From: Marinobacter arenosus
Lineage (GTDB): Bacteria; Pseudomonadota; Gammaproteobacteria; Pseudomonadales; Oleiphilaceae
Assembly: GCF_019264345.1 (NCBI RefSeq)
Contig: NZ_JAHVAO010000004.1
Location: forward strand, 124,001-188,000
Direction of reading: 5' to 3'
Length of the DNA: 64,000 bases
Part shown: piece by piece, positions 1 to 13,344 of the stretch
Layout: each line of letters starts with the position of its first letter
Numbering within the stretch: the stretch's first letter is position 1
Notes under the pieces: model-generated
What the model was told of the DNA's origin: nothing
What the model saw: the letters and a program-made list of their open reading frames with translations, nothing else
The model's database searches: none
Position numbers and translations under genes: made by a program

Positions 1-471
1 GCGGCCGGTCTCGCGTTTCTCTGGAAGACCGATATGGACAGCCGCATTGCGTACCAGCAGTCGCGGAATGCCTACATTGAGACTGCAACCAAGAAGCTGG
101 ATGAACAGATTCGGGAAATCGAAAGCCTCAAGCGCAAGCGCGACGAGCTGCTCGCCCGCATGCAGGTGATTCAGGACCTGCAGGGCACGCGCCCGGTGAT
201 TGTGCGGGTGTTTGATGAGTTGGTCCGTACGCTGCCTGACGGTCTGTTCTACACAGATCTTCAGAAAACGGGAGATAAGCTCTCAATCGTCGGCATGGCC
301 GAATCCAACAGCCGAATTTCCACGCTCATGCGACAGTTTGAGGAGTCTGACTGGTTCGCCGATCCGAGTCTTTCCAACGTAGCGGAAGCCGACAATCGTC
401 GTGCCGGATACAGCCAGTTTAACCTGTCGGTGCAGCAGAAAACGCCCGAGCCCGAAGGGGAGGATAAGTAA
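1..471 (+). CDS. pilN: Type IV pilus assembly protein PilN (5' end cut off by the window)
   Basis: The reading frame is open from base 1, so the N-terminus lies outside the window; the first internal Met is at 34. The visible part begins with the tail of a hydrophobic segment (AGLAFLW), then a Gln/Glu/Lys/Arg-rich coiled-coil stretch and a periplasmic domain containing RTLPDGLFYTDL, as in PilN. PilN is an inner-membrane protein that pairs with PilO and links cytoplasmic PilM to PilP and the PilQ secretin. Its TAA stop overlaps the pilO ATG by one base, so the two are translationally coupled. The identity is supported by the neighbouring pilO, pilP and pilQ genes. Confidence 0.93.
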   Translation, partial: AAGLAFLWKTDMDSRIAYQQSRNAYIETATKKLDEQIREIESLKRKRDELLARMQVIQDLQGTRPVIVRVFDELVRTLPDGLFYTDLQKTGDKLSIVGMAESNSRISTLMRQFEESDWFADPSLSNVAEADNRRAGYSQFNLSVQQKTPEPEGEDK

Positions 472-1082
472 TGAGCCTCGCGGACTCTCTCAAAAGCCTT
501 AACGAATTTGATATCAACGATCTGGATGTCAACAACGCTGGTATATGGCCGGCTCCGGTCAAAGCCATAGTTGTGCTCATTGTGTTTGGTCTGATTTTGG
601 GTGGTGGTTACTGGTTCTTTATCAAGGACCAGTACATCCAGCTTGATCGAGTAGAAAAGACCGAACAGGACCTGCGTAAGAAATACGAAGAGAAGGCCTA
701 TCAGGTCGCCAACCTGGAAGTCTTCAAGGCACAGATGGCTGAAATGGAGGAAACCTTCGGAGCACTGGTGCGTCAACTGCCGAGTGAAACGGAAGTTCCC
801 GGATTGCTGGAAGATATCACCAACACGGCGCTGGGCAACGGTTTGTCATTGCGAGAAGTGAAGCTTCAGCCAGAGCAGCAGCGCGATTTCTACGCCGTGC
901 TTCCGATCAATATCCGGGTGTCGGGTTCCTATCATGAGCTCGCGTCCTTCGTGAGCAGTGTCGCCAGTCTTCCAAGGATTGTGACGCTGCACGATTTAAC
1001 CATCAAACCAACTGGCGGAGACGGCGAACAGCTTGATATGCAGGTTCTTGCCCGTACCTACCGCTACCGGGCTGGAGAATGA
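471..1082 (+). CDS. pilO: Type IV pilus assembly protein PilO
   Basis: This 203-residue protein has a short acidic cytoplasmic N-terminus, one transmembrane helix at about residues 29-50, a coiled coil (about 55-100) and a periplasmic ferredoxin-like domain (about 105-200). This is the standard PilO architecture. PilO forms a heterodimer with PilN in the inner membrane and helps align the pilus motor with the secretin. It starts inside the pilN stop codon and ends overlapping pilP by 4 bases, so it sits in the middle of a tightly coupled operon. Length and order match the family. Confidence 0.95.
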   Translation: MSLADSLKSLNEFDINDLDVNNAGIWPAPVKAIVVLIVFGLILGGGYWFFIKDQYIQLDRVEKTEQDLRKKYEEKAYQVANLEVFKAQMAEMEETFGALVRQLPSETEVPGLLEDITNTALGNGLSLREVKLQPEQQRDFYAVLPINIRVSGSYHELASFVSSVASLPRIVTLHDLTIKPTGGDGEQLDMQVLARTYRYRAGE

Positions 1083-1633
1083 GCATGGCAGTAAAACATG
1101 CGGGAAAGGCCTGGATGGGTGTGTGTCTGGTATCCCTACTGACAGCCTGTTCCCAGGGCAGTGGTTTCTCGGATCTCGACAAGTTCATGGCCGATACACG
1201 GGATAGGCCGCGGGGTCACGTGGAGCCCCTGCCGGAATTCAAGGCCTACGAAGCGTTCAGCTACTCGGCCGCGGATCGTCGGGCACCCTTCGAGCCGCCC
1301 ATCGACGTTCAGCTCACCATGGTTGATGATCAGCCGGTGACTGACGTGGAGCCAAACCTGGACCGGCCCCGAGAAGTGCTTGAGAACTTTGACCTGAAAG
1401 AACTGGACATGGTGGGAACGCTGCAGGGTACGTCCGGTAACCTGTTTGCGCTCATCAAGGATGGGGCCGGCGGTATACACCGGGTTCGTACAGGTAATTA
1501 TATGGGACAGAATTACGGCCGCGTTGTCGGCGTGAATGAAACCCGTATAGAACTGATTGAGATCGTTCCGAACGGCCGGGGTGGCTGGGTCGAGCGTCCG
1601 CGCTCCCTGACACTGAATGAAGAAGAAGGCTGA
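1079..1633 (+). CDS. pilP: Type IV pilus lipoprotein PilP
   Basis: The 184-residue product has a signal peptide ending in a lipobox (LLTAC, Cys at about residue 24), so it is predicted to be a lipoprotein. A flexible middle part is followed by a small beta-domain (about 100-175) with GTLQGTSGNLFALIKD, the region that in PilP contacts the N-domains of PilQ. It therefore bridges the PilN/PilO inner-membrane pair and the outer-membrane secretin. The gene overlaps the end of pilO (ATGA junction) and is 11 bases from pilQ. Confidence 0.95.
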   Translation: MSMAVKHAGKAWMGVCLVSLLTACSQGSGFSDLDKFMADTRDRPRGHVEPLPEFKAYEAFSYSAADRRAPFEPPIDVQLTMVDDQPVTDVEPNLDRPREVLENFDLKELDMVGTLQGTSGNLFALIKDGAGGIHRVRTGNYMGQNYGRVVGVNETRIELIEIVPNGRGGWVERPRSLTLNEEEG

Positions 1634-1644
1634 GGGGCGCCAGG

Positions 1645-3762
1645 ATGAAGAATGAAAGAAACATGCACGAACAAAAAAGTTTGGGGTCGAGGCTAGCGAT
1701 GTTTAAAAAACTCAATGTATACGTCGGCGTGATTGCTTTTGGGTTGTTGTCCGGCCTGGCCAACGCGGTCACGCTGGAAGACGTGTCATTTTCGTCGCTG
1801 CCAGGAGATCGCCTGGAAGTGACGCTTGCCTTCGATGGCCAGCCGCCGGAGCCAACGGGATATACCATCGAGCGTCCGGCCCGAATTGCCGTCGATCTCC
1901 GTGACACGGCCAGTGGCCTCGACAGCCGCAGCATTCCGCTGGGTTCCGGCAATGCCCAGAGCATGACCGTTGTCGAGACCAAGGATCGAACGCGCCTGAT
2001 CTTCAACCTGGTTGAGCTGGTGCCCTACGATACGGTGCGCTCAGGAAACTCCCTGGTCCTGACCATCGGTGGGGAAGGAAGCGTACAGCAGATGGTTCAA
2101 TCCTCTGGCGCAGCTTCGTCGCAGCCCTCCAGGGCGTCCCGGCCGAACACTCTGGCTGGCGTCGACTTCCGCCGTGGCAAGGATGGCGAGGGGCGAGTGG
2201 TCGTGGATCTTGGTAGCGAAAGTACGCCCGTTGATCTGTCCGAGTTCGGCGGCAAGATTCGCCTGACCATGTCGGGCGTATCGGTTCCCGAAAACCTCCG
2301 CCGTCGACTTGATGTCACTGACTTTGCGACACCGGTCAACCGCATCGATACCTATGTGCAGGACGGCAATGCCGTGGTCGAGATTCGTCCCGAAGGCAAC
2401 TACGATTACATCGCCTATCAGTCCGGTAGCCAGTTCACCGTCAGTGTTGAGAAACTGACTGAGCAGGAAGCCGAAGCTCGGCGTGAAGAGAAGTTCCCGT
2501 ACACCGGTGACAAGCTTTCCCTGAACTTCCAGGACATCGAGGTTCGGTCGGTCTTGCAGTTGATTGCGGACTTCACGGGCCTGAACCTGGTGGCGAGTGA
2601 TACCGTAGGCGGAAGCATTACCCTGCGTCTTCAGAATGTGCCCTGGGACCAGGCGCTTGACCTGATCCTCAAAACCAAGGGGCTGGACAAGCGTCAGATT
2701 GGGAACGTTCTGCTCGTCGCGCCCGCAGATGAAATTGCGGCGCGTGAGAAGCTCGAGTTGGAAACCACCAAGCAGATCGCTGAACTTGCGCCGGTGCGTC
2801 TGGATATCATTCAGGTGAACTATGCCAAGGCAGGCGATGTTGTCGCATTGATCGAGGCCGACAAGGAGCTAATATCCGATCGTGGCTTCGTCTCCTCCGA
2901 CGTCCGAACCAACACCATCAGTGTGCGTGAAACCACCGAAAAACTGGAAGAAATCCGGCGCCTGGTTTCGACGTGGGACGTTCCCGTTCGCCAGGTATCC
3001 ATTGAGGCCCGTATTGTTCGCGCCCAAACTAACGTTGCAGAAAACCTCGGTATCCGTTGGGGTGGTGCTGCCTACAACGTCAGTGGTGACAACGTGTTTT
3101 CCGTCGGTGGTTCTCAGGGCGCGGTTGAAGAAGCGCGTCAGGCCGCTGCGGGCAATAACAATACCATCACCTTCCCGGGTGCTCTGGCAGTTGATCTCGG
3201 CGTAACCGGCGAAGGTGCATCCTCGTTCGCCATCGGCTGGGGCAGTGACGATTTCCTGGTTGACCTCGAGTTGTCGGCTCTGGAGAGCGATGGACAGGCG
3301 GAAGTGGTTTCTCAACCGCGTGTCGTGACTGCCGACCGTCAAACGGCATCGATCAAGTCCGGTGAAGAGATTCCTTACCAGGAAGCCTCTTCAAGCGGTG
3401 CGACCTCTGTGTCCTTCAAGGAAGCCGTACTCTCGCTGGAAGTAACGCCACAGATCACCCCGGATGACAAAATCATCATGGATCTGGTTGTGAATCAGGA
3501 CTCTCGCGGTGAGGTGACCGCAGGCATTCCTTCCATCAACACGAACGAAGTGACAACCCAGGTGCTGGTTGGTAATGGTGAGACGGTAGTGCTGGGTGGT
3601 ATTTTCCAGTCTGAAGTCGCGACCCAGACCACCAAGACTCCGTTCCTCGGTGACATTCCTTACCTTGGTCGACTCTTCAAGCGCACCGAGCATATTGATG
3701 AGCGCAGTGAACTGCTGATTTTCATTACCCCGAAGATCATCAAGAACGATCTGATTCAGTGA
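1645..3762 (+). CDS. pilQ: Type IV pilus outer-membrane secretin PilQ
   Basis: The product (705 residues from the ATG at 1645) is the outer-membrane channel through which the pilus passes. After the signal peptide (cleavage likely after GLANA) come two AMIN-type beta-domains (about 45-145 and 170-270) that can bind peptidoglycan. They are followed by a secretin/TonB short N-domain from about residue 290 (LSLNFQDIEVRSVL), a secretin N-domain, and the C-terminal secretin pore ending in ELLIFITPKIIK. Two starts are possible: 1645, preceded by GAGGGG, and 1699 (ATGTTTAAAAAA), preceded by GAGG, which gives a more normal signal peptide. The operon ends at the terminator just downstream. Confidence 0.96.
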   Translation: MKNERNMHEQKSLGSRLAMFKKLNVYVGVIAFGLLSGLANAVTLEDVSFSSLPGDRLEVTLAFDGQPPEPTGYTIERPARIAVDLRDTASGLDSRSIPLGSGNAQSMTVVETKDRTRLIFNLVELVPYDTVRSGNSLVLTIGGEGSVQQMVQSSGAASSQPSRASRPNTLAGVDFRRGKDGEGRVVVDLGSESTPVDLSEFGGKIRLTMSGVSVPENLRRRLDVTDFATPVNRIDTYVQDGNAVVEIRPEGNYDYIAYQSGSQFTVSVEKLTEQEAEARREEKFPYTGDKLSLNFQDIEVRSVLQLIADFTGLNLVASDTVGGSITLRLQNVPWDQALDLILKTKGLDKRQIGNVLLVAPADEIAAREKLELETTKQIAELAPVRLDIIQVNYAKAGDVVALIEADKELISDRGFVSSDVRTNTISVRETTEKLEEIRRLVSTWDVPVRQVSIEARIVRAQTNVAENLGIRWGGAAYNVSGDNVFSVGGSQGAVEEARQAAAGNNNTITFPGALAVDLGVTGEGASSFAIGWGSDDFLVDLELSALESDGQAEVVSQPRVVTADRQTASIKSGEEIPYQEASSSGATSVSFKEAVLSLEVTPQITPDDKIIMDLVVNQDSRGEVTAGIPSINTNEVTTQVLVGNGETVVLGGIFQSEVATQTTKTPFLGDIPYLGRLFKRTEHIDERSELLIFITPKIIKNDLIQ

Positions 3763-3775
3763 GTTGAAGCTGACG

Positions 3776-3807
3776 AAAAGCCGCCGCTTAAAACCGGCGG
3801 CTTTTTT
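3776..3807 (+). terminator. Rho-independent terminator after pilQ
   Basis: A perfect 7-bp GC stem, GCCGCCG (3780-3786) pairing with CGGCGGC (3795-3801), is followed by six T residues. It lies 13 bases after the pilQ stop and separates the pil operon from aroK. Confidence 0.92.
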
Positions 3808-3899
3808 GTGCCTGTGAATTCTTTGGAGGGCACGTGAAATTTATGGAATGAGTGGCGCTGTGATATTCTCACCCGCCTGAACACAATCGAGCGGAAGTT

Positions 3900-4466
3900 A
3901 TGTCTTTGCCCAAACGCGTTGTCCTGGTCGGCCCAATGGGGGCCGGAAAGAGTACGATTGGCCGGATGCTTGCCAAAGAGCTGGGCTATCGGTTTTTGGA
4001 CTCGGATCGCATCATCGAGGAACGCTGCGGGGCAAACATTCCCTGGATTTTTGATGTGGAGGGGGAGGATGGTTTTCGGCAACGCGAGACGGCGATGCTG
4101 GAAGAGCTCGCTTCGGAGGCGAAAACAGTGTTGGCGACCGGGGGTGGCGCCGTCATGCGCCCGGAGAATCATCCACTGCTCAAACAGGATGCAATCGTGG
4201 TTTACCTGAAGACCTCTATTGAGCAGCAGGTTGAGCGCACCCGAAAGGACCGAAACCGCCCGTTGCTGCAGAATGACGATCCGGAGGCGGTTCTGCGCAA
4301 ACTGTTTTCGATCCGAGATCCTTTGTATTCAGAGGTGGCGGACATCACGATGCACACTGACCGAAAAAGTCCGCGGCTTGTTGTCAGGCAACTCGTCAAC
4401 AGAATGAACCCACGGACGCCTCGTCACAAAAGACAAGTACGCAAGGAAGGACGGAATCATGTCTAA
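3900..4466 (+). CDS. aroK: Shikimate kinase
   Basis: The enzyme phosphorylates shikimate with ATP in the aromatic amino acid (chorismate) pathway. The 188-residue protein has the P-loop GPMGAGKST (residues 11-19), the shikimate-binding acid Asp34 in FLDSD, and the TGGGAV segment near residue 82, all typical of AroK. There is a somewhat basic C-terminal tail ([14 protein letters not shown]) beyond the usual domain. The last 8 bases overlap aroB. This aroK-aroB pair directly after pilQ is the arrangement seen in Pseudomonas and, in part, in enterobacteria. Confidence 0.96.
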   Translation: MSLPKRVVLVGPMGAGKSTIGRMLAKELGYRFLDSDRIIEERCGANIPWIFDVEGEDGFRQRETAMLEELASEAKTVLATGGGAVMRPENHPLLKQDAIVVYLKTSIEQQVERTRKDRNRPLLQNDDPEAVLRKLFSIRDPLYSEVADITMHTDRKSPRLVVRQLVNRMNPRTPRHKRQVRKEGRNHV

Positions 4467-5553
4467 GGTATTGCATGAGCTGACCGTAGAGTTGGGTGAG
4501 CGCAGTTATCCGATCATTATCGGTCAGGGGCTTCTGGGCAATTACGACCTTTCATCCGTTGTTTCAGGCTCCCAGGTCATGATCGTCACGAACGAAACGG
4601 TGGCCCCGCTGTACCTCGACAGGGCCATTGGCAGTTTCCCTGGAAAGAAGGTTGATACCGTTGTCTTGCCGGACGGCGAGAAATACAAAGACTGGCAGAC
4701 ACTGAACCAGATCTTCGATGGTTTGCTTGAGAACAGGCACGGCCGAAAAACCACGCTGGTTGCACTTGGCGGCGGCGTCATCGGAGATATGACGGGTTTT
4801 GCGGCCGCATGCTACCAGAGAGGCGTCGCCTTCGTTCAGATTCCTACCACGCTTCTCTCCCAGGTGGATTCCTCGGTGGGTGGCAAGACCGGGATCAATC
4901 ATCCGCTTGGCAAAAATATGGTGGGAGCCTTCCATCAGCCGGAGGCGGTGCTGATCGATACGGACAGTCTCACGACCCTGCCGGCCCGGGAAGTGTCGGC
5001 GGGTCTCGCCGAAGTCATCAAGTACGGGCTGATCCGCGATGTCGGGTTTCTGGACTGGCTGGAAGCCGAAATGGACAGGCTGGTGGGTCTGGAGGCATCG
5101 CCCGTTGCAGAGGCCATTTACCGGTCTTGTGCGTGTAAAGCCGAGGTGGTTGCCAGGGACGAGCGTGAGGGCGGTCTGCGCGCGATCTTGAATCTCGGTC
5201 ATACGTTTGGTCACGCCATTGAAACGTTTGCGGGCTACGGGAACTGGCTGCACGGCGAAGCCGTGGGCGCCGGCATGATCATGGCCGCGGACCTCTCGGT
5301 TCGGGAGGGGATGATCAGTCGTGAGCAGAGTGACAGGGCGGCGGCTCTGATCCGTCGAGCGGGCCTCCCGGAAAGGCCGCCGGCTGACATGGCACCCAGA
5401 GATTTCATGCAGTTGATGGCCGTAGACAAGAAAAATGTCGATGGCGAGTTGCGTCTGGTGTTGCTCGATGGCATCGGGAACGCCGTTGTAACGAGTGACG
5501 CGAGCGCAGAAAATCTTGCCTCAACCCTCGCCCGATTCTGTCGGACGGGTTGA
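4459..5553 (+). CDS. aroB: 3-dehydroquinate synthase
   Basis: AroB converts DAHP to 3-dehydroquinate using NAD and a divalent metal. The 364-residue length is standard. Visible signatures are the NAD-binding segment [33 protein letters not shown], and the metal-ligand region with Glu in AEVIKYG and the histidines of [12 protein letters not shown] and WLHGEAV. The start overlaps aroK, with AAGGAAGGACGG as ribosome binding site inside the aroK tail. The gene is 47 bases from the DamX-like gene. Confidence 0.97.
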   Translation: MSKVLHELTVELGERSYPIIIGQGLLGNYDLSSVVSGSQVMIVTNETVAPLYLDRAIGSFPGKKVDTVVLPDGEKYKDWQTLNQIFDGLLENRHGRKTTLVALGGGVIGDMTGFAAACYQRGVAFVQIPTTLLSQVDSSVGGKTGINHPLGKNMVGAFHQPEAVLIDTDSLTTLPAREVSAGLAEVIKYGLIRDVGFLDWLEAEMDRLVGLEASPVAEAIYRSCACKAEVVARDEREGGLRAILNLGHTFGHAIETFAGYGNWLHGEAVGAGMIMAADLSVREGMISREQSDRAAALIRRAGLPERPPADMAPRDFMQLMAVDKKNVDGELRLVLLDGIGNAVVTSDASAENLASTLARFCRTG

Positions 5554-5600
5554 AGGCCGGTTGTCGACAGGAGTGGATCGGATCTCACAACAGGGAAGCC

Positions 5601-7055
<1,455 letters not shown>

Positions 7056-7147
7056 TGGCATTTCGCAAAAACAGGATAACTCGTTGTTCCATAAGCCCCC
7101 CGGCTGGGAAAATCGGTTTCTGTTCCCCAAAATAGCGCCACTCTCAT

Positions 7148-7176
7148 TTGAGTACGTATTTCTACGTGTGTAAAAT
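7148..7176 (+). promoter_or_regulatory. Sigma-70-type promoter for gltBD
   Basis: A -35 box TTGAGT (7148-7153) and a -10 box TAAAAT (7171-7176) are separated by exactly 17 bases, giving a leader of about 85-90 bases before gltB. The spacer holds TACGT at 7153 and 7163, one helical turn apart. A 9-base direct repeat ATTTCTACG occurs at 7158-7166 and again at 7249-7257, near the gltB ribosome binding site. Confidence 0.65.
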
Positions 7177-7270
7177 AGCCAGCCCCCATTTTCAGTGTCA
7201 AAGGGTGGGTGTTCGGCCGTGCGCCGATTAACTCTTTGATTGAAAAGCATTTCTACGCGAGAGAACGCTT

Positions 7271-10200
7271 ATGATGACAGGTTTGTATCATCCCGACGAA
7301 TTCAGGGACAACTGCGGATTCGGTTTGATCGCCCACATGAAGGGCGAGGCCAGCCACAAGTTGTTGCAAACTGCCATCGAGTCGCTGACCTGCATGACCC
7401 ACCGAGGTGGTATCGCTGCAGACGGAAAGACCGGCGATGGTTGTGGCCTCCTGATCCAAAGCCCGGACACCTTCCTCAAGAAGGCGGCCAAGGTTGCCTT
7501 TGGCAAGGAGCCCGGAGATCTTTTTGCTGTGGGCCAGGTATTCCTCAATCCAGATAGCGCCAAGGCCGAGGCCGGCCGTGCGGCGGTTGAGAAACGTTTG
7601 ACCGATCAGGGGCTTGAAATCATGGGCTGGCGCGAGGTGCCGGTCGATGACAGTTGCCTCGGCCCTATGGCGCTCGATTGCCTGCCCCGCATTGAACAGG
7701 TGTTTGTGGTTCCGGCTGGCAAGACCGAGAAAGAGTTCGCCATCAGTCTGTTCGTGGGTCGTCGGCACGCCGAGCGTGACATGGTCGACGATGCCGAGTT
7801 CTACATCTGTAGTCTTTCTCATCGCACCTTGGCCTACAAAGGTCTGATGATGCCGGCGGACCTTGCCAACTTCTACAAGGATCTCGGCGACCCGGACCTG
7901 GAAACGGCCATCTGCGTTTTCCACCAGCGCTTTTCAACCAATACAATGCCGCGCTGGCCATTGGCTCAGCCGTTCCGTTACCTTGCCCACAACGGGGAGA
8001 TCAACACCGTTGACGGCAACCGGAACTGGGCCATCGCCCGTGCCGCCAAATTCAGTTCGCCCGATCTTCCTGACCTGCAGACCCTTCAGCCTCTGGTCAA
8101 TCTGACCGGTTCTGATTCGTCCAGCATGGATAACATGCTGGAGGTGCTGCTGGCCGGCGGTGTCGATCTGTTCCGCGCCGTGCGTATGATGATTCCGCCT
8201 GCCTGGCAGAACGTCGACAGCATGGATTCGGAACTGCGGGCCTTCTACGAGTACAACTCCATGCATATGGAGCCCTGGGACGGTCCCGCCGGCCTGGTCA
8301 TGTCTGATGGCCGTTACGCCGTCTGTATGCTGGACCGTAATGGCTTGCGGCCTGCTCGCTGGGTTATTACCAAGGACGATTTCATTACCCTGGCCTCTGA
8401 GATCGGCACCTATGGCTACCACCCGGATGATGTGGTCGCCAAAGGCCGTGTCGGCCCTGGTCAGATGCTGGCGATTGATACCGAATCGGGAGAGGTGTTG
8501 CACACCAAGGATATCGATCAGCGTTTGAAATCCGCCCAGCCCTACAAGCGCTGGTTGCGGGAGAATGCCCTGCGTGTCGAAACGACGCTGAATCAGGACA
8601 CGCCGGAGTTCAAACTGATGGATTCCGACGAGCTTCTGGTGCACCAGAAAATGTTCATGGTGTCGTTCGAAGAACGGGATCAGGTACTCCGCCCGCTGGC
8701 GGAAAACGGCCAGGAAGCGGTTGGCTCCATGGGGGACGACACGCCCATGGCCGTTCTGTCCAGCAAGGTGCGTCACGTGGCGGATTACTTCCGCCAAAAG
8801 TTTGCCCAGGTCACCAACCCGGCCATTGATCCGTTGCGCGAGTCCATTGTGATGTCGCTGGAAACCTGTCTCGGCGCCGAGCGTAACGTGTTCGAGGAAA
8901 CCGCTGAGCACGCGGACCGGATTATTCTGACCACGCCGGTTCTGTCTCCGGCCAAATTCCTGAAGATCACCAACAATGATCGCCCTGGATTCGAGGTCGC
9001 CCGGATTTCGATGAGCTACCGACCTGAGCAGGGCCTCGAACAGGCGATTCGACAGGTATGCGAGGAGGCCGAGAAGGCCGTACGCGACGGCAAGGTCATT
9101 CTGGTGCTGACGGACAAGGACCTCAAGGAGGGTGAGCTGCCGGTGAGCGCCATGATGGCAACCGGTGCGGTTCATCACCATCTGGTCGCCAACGGCCTGC
9201 GTTGCGATTCCAACATTCTCGTTGAAACCGGCTGGGCCCGTGATCCGCATCATTTTGCCGTGCTGTTCGGGTTCGGCGCAACGGCGGTCTATCCGTACCT
9301 TGCCTATCAGGTCCTGAATGACCTGATCCGCACGGGCGAGTTGCTCATGGACCCGATTGAGGCCAAGAACAACTATCGCAAGGGTATCAACAAGGGGCTG
9401 CTGAAGATCCTGTCCAAGATGGGGATCTCCACAATGACCTCCTACCGGGGAGCCCAGTTGTTTGAAGCCATTGGGCTGGCTGACGAGGTTGTTGACCTGT
9501 GTTTCAAGGGGGTTCCAAGCCGGATTCAGGGTGCCAGCTTCTTTGATTTTCAGCAGGATCAGGAGCAATTGGCGGCCGTTGCCTGGAAGCCGCGCAAGCC
9601 GATTTCCCAGGGCGGGCTGCTCAAGTACGTCCATGGCCAGGAATACCATGCGTTCAACCCGGATGTTGTTGGCAAACTGCAGGAAGCGGTCACCACTGGT
9701 GATTACGGTCATTACAAGGAGTACGCCGGACTGGTAAACGAGCGACCGGTATCGACGCTGCGCGATCTGCTCGGTTTCCGAAAGGACCTCAAGGCCATCG
9801 ATCTGGACGACGTCGAGCCGGTTGAAAATATCTTCCCCCGGTTTGATTCTGCGGCCATGTCACTGGGCGCGTTGTCGCCGGAGGCCCACGAGGCCCTGGC
9901 CGTTGCCATGAATACCCTGGGCGGTCGCTCGAATTCCGGCGAGGGCGGTGAGGACCCGGCTCGGTACGGTACGGAGAAGCGTTCCAAGATCAAGCAGGTG
10001 GCCTCTGGTCGCTTTGGTGTCACCGCAGAATATCTGCGCAGTGCCGATGTCATGCAGATCAAGGTTGCCCAGGGCGCCAAGCCCGGCGAGGGTGGTCAGC
10101 TGCCTGGCGGCAAGGTGAACGACCTGATCGCGCGCCTGCGTTACTCGGTGCCGGGTGTGACGCTGATTTCACCGCCACCACACCACGACATTTACTCGAT

Positions 10201-11719
10201 CGAGGATCTGGCCCAGCTGATTTTCGACCTCAAGCAGGTCAATCCGTCGGCGCTGGTGTCCGTGAAGCTGGTGTCAGAGCCGGGTGTCGGTACCATTGCC
10301 GCCGGCGTGGCCAAGGCCTACGCCGACCTGATTACCGTATCCGGTTATGACGGTGGTACTGCGGCCAGTCCGCTGACGTCCATCCGGTACGCCGGATCGC
10401 CCTGGGAGCTGGGGCTGACTGAAACGCAGCAAGCGCTTCGGGCGAATGACCTGCGTGGCAAGATCCGGCTGCAGACAGATGGTGGCATCAAGACAGGTTT
10501 GGACGTGGTCAAGGGCGCCATTCTGGGCGCGGAAAGCTTCGGGTTCGGAACAACGCCGATGGTTGCGCTGGGCTGCAAGTACCTGCGCATTTGCCACCTG
10601 AACAACTGTGCAACCGGGGTTGCGACCCAGAATGATCACCTTCGTGAGGAGCATTTCAAAGGTACGGTCGAAATGGCCATGAACTTCTTCCGCTTCGTCG
10701 CGGAAGAAACCCGGGAGTGGATGGCCAAGCTGGGTGTTCGGAGCCTGGAGGAGCTGGTCGGACGAGTTGACCTGCTGGAGCGCCTGCCGGGTGATACCGA
10801 GCGGCAGAAAAAGCTGGACCTCTCACGCCTGTTGTCGAACGATCATATTCCGGCCGACAAGCCTCAAACCTGCCAGGTTGAGCGCAACCACCCGTTCGAT
10901 AAGGGCACGTTGGCCGAGCAGATGGTCAAAGACACTGCCGCGGCCATTGAGAACAAGTCCGGTGGTGCCTGGTCTTACCGGGTCACCAACTGCGATCGGT
11001 CCATTGGTGCCCGTCTCTCGGGTGAGATTGCCGCCAAGCATGGTAACCAGGGCATGGTGGATGCGCCGATTACCCTTGATCTTACCGGAACCGCGGGCCA
11101 GAGTTTTGGCGTCTGGAACGTTGGCGGCCTGAACCTTATCCTCGAGGGCGATGCCAACGACTACGTGGGCAAGGGCATGACCGGTGGCAAGCTGGTTGTG
11201 AAGCCGCCCCGTGGCAGTTCCTTCAAAACCCAGGAAACGTCCATCGTCGGTAACACCTGCCTCTACGGCGCCACCGGCGGCAAGCTGTTCGCCGCGGGCA
11301 CGGCCGGTGAGCGCTTCGCCGTTCGTAACTCCGGCGCCCACGCCGTAGTGGAAGGCGCCGGTGATCACTGCTGTGAGTACATGACCGGTGGTCTGATCAC
11401 GGTGCTGGGCGCGACCGGCCATAACTTTGGTGCCGGTATGACCGGTGGGTTTGCCTACGTGTTGGATCAGAACAACACCTTCGTGGACAAATACAACCAT
11501 GAGCTCGTTGAGATCCAGCGGATTTCGAGTGAAGACATGGAGTCCTATCGAAACCACCTGCGTGGTGTGATCCGGGAGCACATCTCGGAAACCGGCAGTG
11601 AGTGGGCTGAGCACATTCTTGAGAATTTCGACGACTACATCGGCCGTTTCTGGCTGGTTAAACCCAAGGCTGCCAACCTTCGCAGCCTGCTGGCCAGCAC
11701 CCGGGCGCGTCCGGAATAA
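7271..11719 (+). CDS. gltB: Glutamate synthase (NADPH), large subunit
   Basis: GltB makes two glutamates from glutamine and 2-oxoglutarate. The 1482-residue length is normal. The N-terminus is a class II glutamine amidotransferase: a short propeptide would be removed to expose Cys15 ([11 protein letters not shown]). The central domain follows, then the FMN-binding synthase barrel with [13 protein letters not shown]. The 3Fe-4S cysteines are C1102, C1108 and C1113 in [12 protein letters not shown]. The C-terminal GXGXG beta-helix begins near residue 1250. It is followed by gltD after 74 bases. Confidence 0.98.
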   Translation: MMTGLYHPDEFRDNCGFGLIAHMKGEASHKLLQTAIESLTCMTHRGGIAADGKTGDGCGLLIQSPDTFLKKAAKVAFGKEPGDLFAVGQVFLNPDSAKAEAGRAAVEKRLTDQGLEIMGWREVPVDDSCLGPMALDCLPRIEQVFVVPAGKTEKEFAISLFVGRRHAERDMVDDAEFYICSLSHRTLAYKGLMMPADLANFYKDLGDPDLETAICVFHQRFSTNTMPRWPLAQPFRYLAHNGEINTVDGNRNWAIARAAKFSSPDLPDLQTLQPLVNLTGSDSSSMDNMLEVLLAGGVDLFRAVRMMIPPAWQNVDSMDSELRAFYEYNSMHMEPWDGPAGLVMSDGRYAVCMLDRNGLRPARWVITKDDFITLASEIGTYGYHPDDVVAKGRVGPGQMLAIDTESGEVLHTKDIDQRLKSAQPYKRWLRENALRVETTLNQDTPEFKLMDSDELLVHQKMFMVSFEERDQVLRPLAENGQEAVGSMGDDTPMAVLSSKVRHVADYFRQKFAQVTNPAIDPLRESIVMSLETCLGAERNVFEETAEHADRIILTTPVLSPAKFLKITNNDRPGFEVARISMSYRPEQGLEQAIRQVCEEAEKAVRDGKVILVLTDKDLKEGELPVSAMMATGAVHHHLVANGLRCDSNILVETGWARDPHHFAVLFGFGATAVYPYLAYQVLNDLIRTGELLMDPIEAKNNYRKGINKGLLKILSKMGISTMTSYRGAQLFEAIGLADEVVDLCFKGVPSRIQGASFFDFQQDQEQLAAVAWKPRKPISQGGLLKYVHGQEYHAFNPDVVGKLQEAVTTGDYGHYKEYAGLVNERPVSTLRDLLGFRKDLKAIDLDDVEPVENIFPRFDSAAMSLGALSPEAHEALAVAMNTLGGRSNSGEGGEDPARYGTEKRSKIKQVASGRFGVTAEYLRSADVMQIKVAQGAKPGEGGQLPGGKVNDLIARLRYSVPGVTLISPPPHHDIYSIEDLAQLIFDLKQVNPSALVSVKLVSEPGVGTIAAGVAKAYADLITVSGYDGGTAASPLTSIRYAGSPWELGLTETQQALRANDLRGKIRLQTDGGIKTGLDVVKGAILGAESFGFGTTPMVALGCKYLRICHLNNCATGVATQNDHLREEHFKGTVEMAMNFFRFVAEETREWMAKLGVRSLEELVGRVDLLERLPGDTERQKKLDLSRLLSNDHIPADKPQTCQVERNHPFDKGTLAEQMVKDTAAAIENKSGGAWSYRVTNCDRSIGARLSGEIAAKHGNQGMVDAPITLDLTGTAGQSFGVWNVGGLNLILEGDANDYVGKGMTGGKLVVKPPRGSSFKTQETSIVGNTCLYGATGGKLFAAGTAGERFAVRNSGAHAVVEGAGDHCCEYMTGGLITVLGATGHNFGAGMTGGFAYVLDQNNTFVDKYNHELVEIQRISSEDMESYRNHLRGVIREHISETGSEWAEHILENFDDYIGRFWLVKPKAANLRSLLASTRARPE

Positions 11720-11721
11720 AC

Positions 11722-11771
11722 CGACCGGGTCATACAGGGTTTTGGGGTGCCCCGGGAGGGCGCCCCGGTCG
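11722..11771 (+). other. GC-rich hairpin between gltB and gltD
   Basis: CGACCGGG (11722-11729) is perfectly complementary to CCCGGTCG (11764-11771), with an internal GGGGTGCCCC hairpin. No T tract follows, so it is more likely an mRNA-processing or stability element, or a weak attenuator setting the gltB:gltD ratio, than a terminator. Confidence 0.4.
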
Positions 11772-11778
11772 AAATTGA

Positions 11779-13215
<1,437 letters not shown>

Positions 13216-13236
13216 GTGCAGGCCTGATCCCGATCA

Positions 13237-13272
13237 GAAGGGCGGCTTACTAAGGGTAAGCCGCCCTTTTTT
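13237..13272 (+). terminator. Rho-independent terminator after gltD
   Basis: A perfect 12-bp stem, AGGGCGGCTTAC (13239-13250) with GTAAGCCGCCCT (13256-13267), has a 5-base loop and is followed by a T run. Confidence 0.95.
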
Positions 13273-13344
13273 ATTGTGGCGAACGGGGTATCATTGCTCC
13301 CCATTCAATCGCACCATTTACCGACTGAGAATGCTGGACCTGTT

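Noticed and set aside
7934..9712. Long open frame (592 codons) antisense to gltB
   Set aside because: It mirrors the high-GC codon pattern of gltB, has no recognizable domains and no ribosome binding site; gltB itself is unmistakable.
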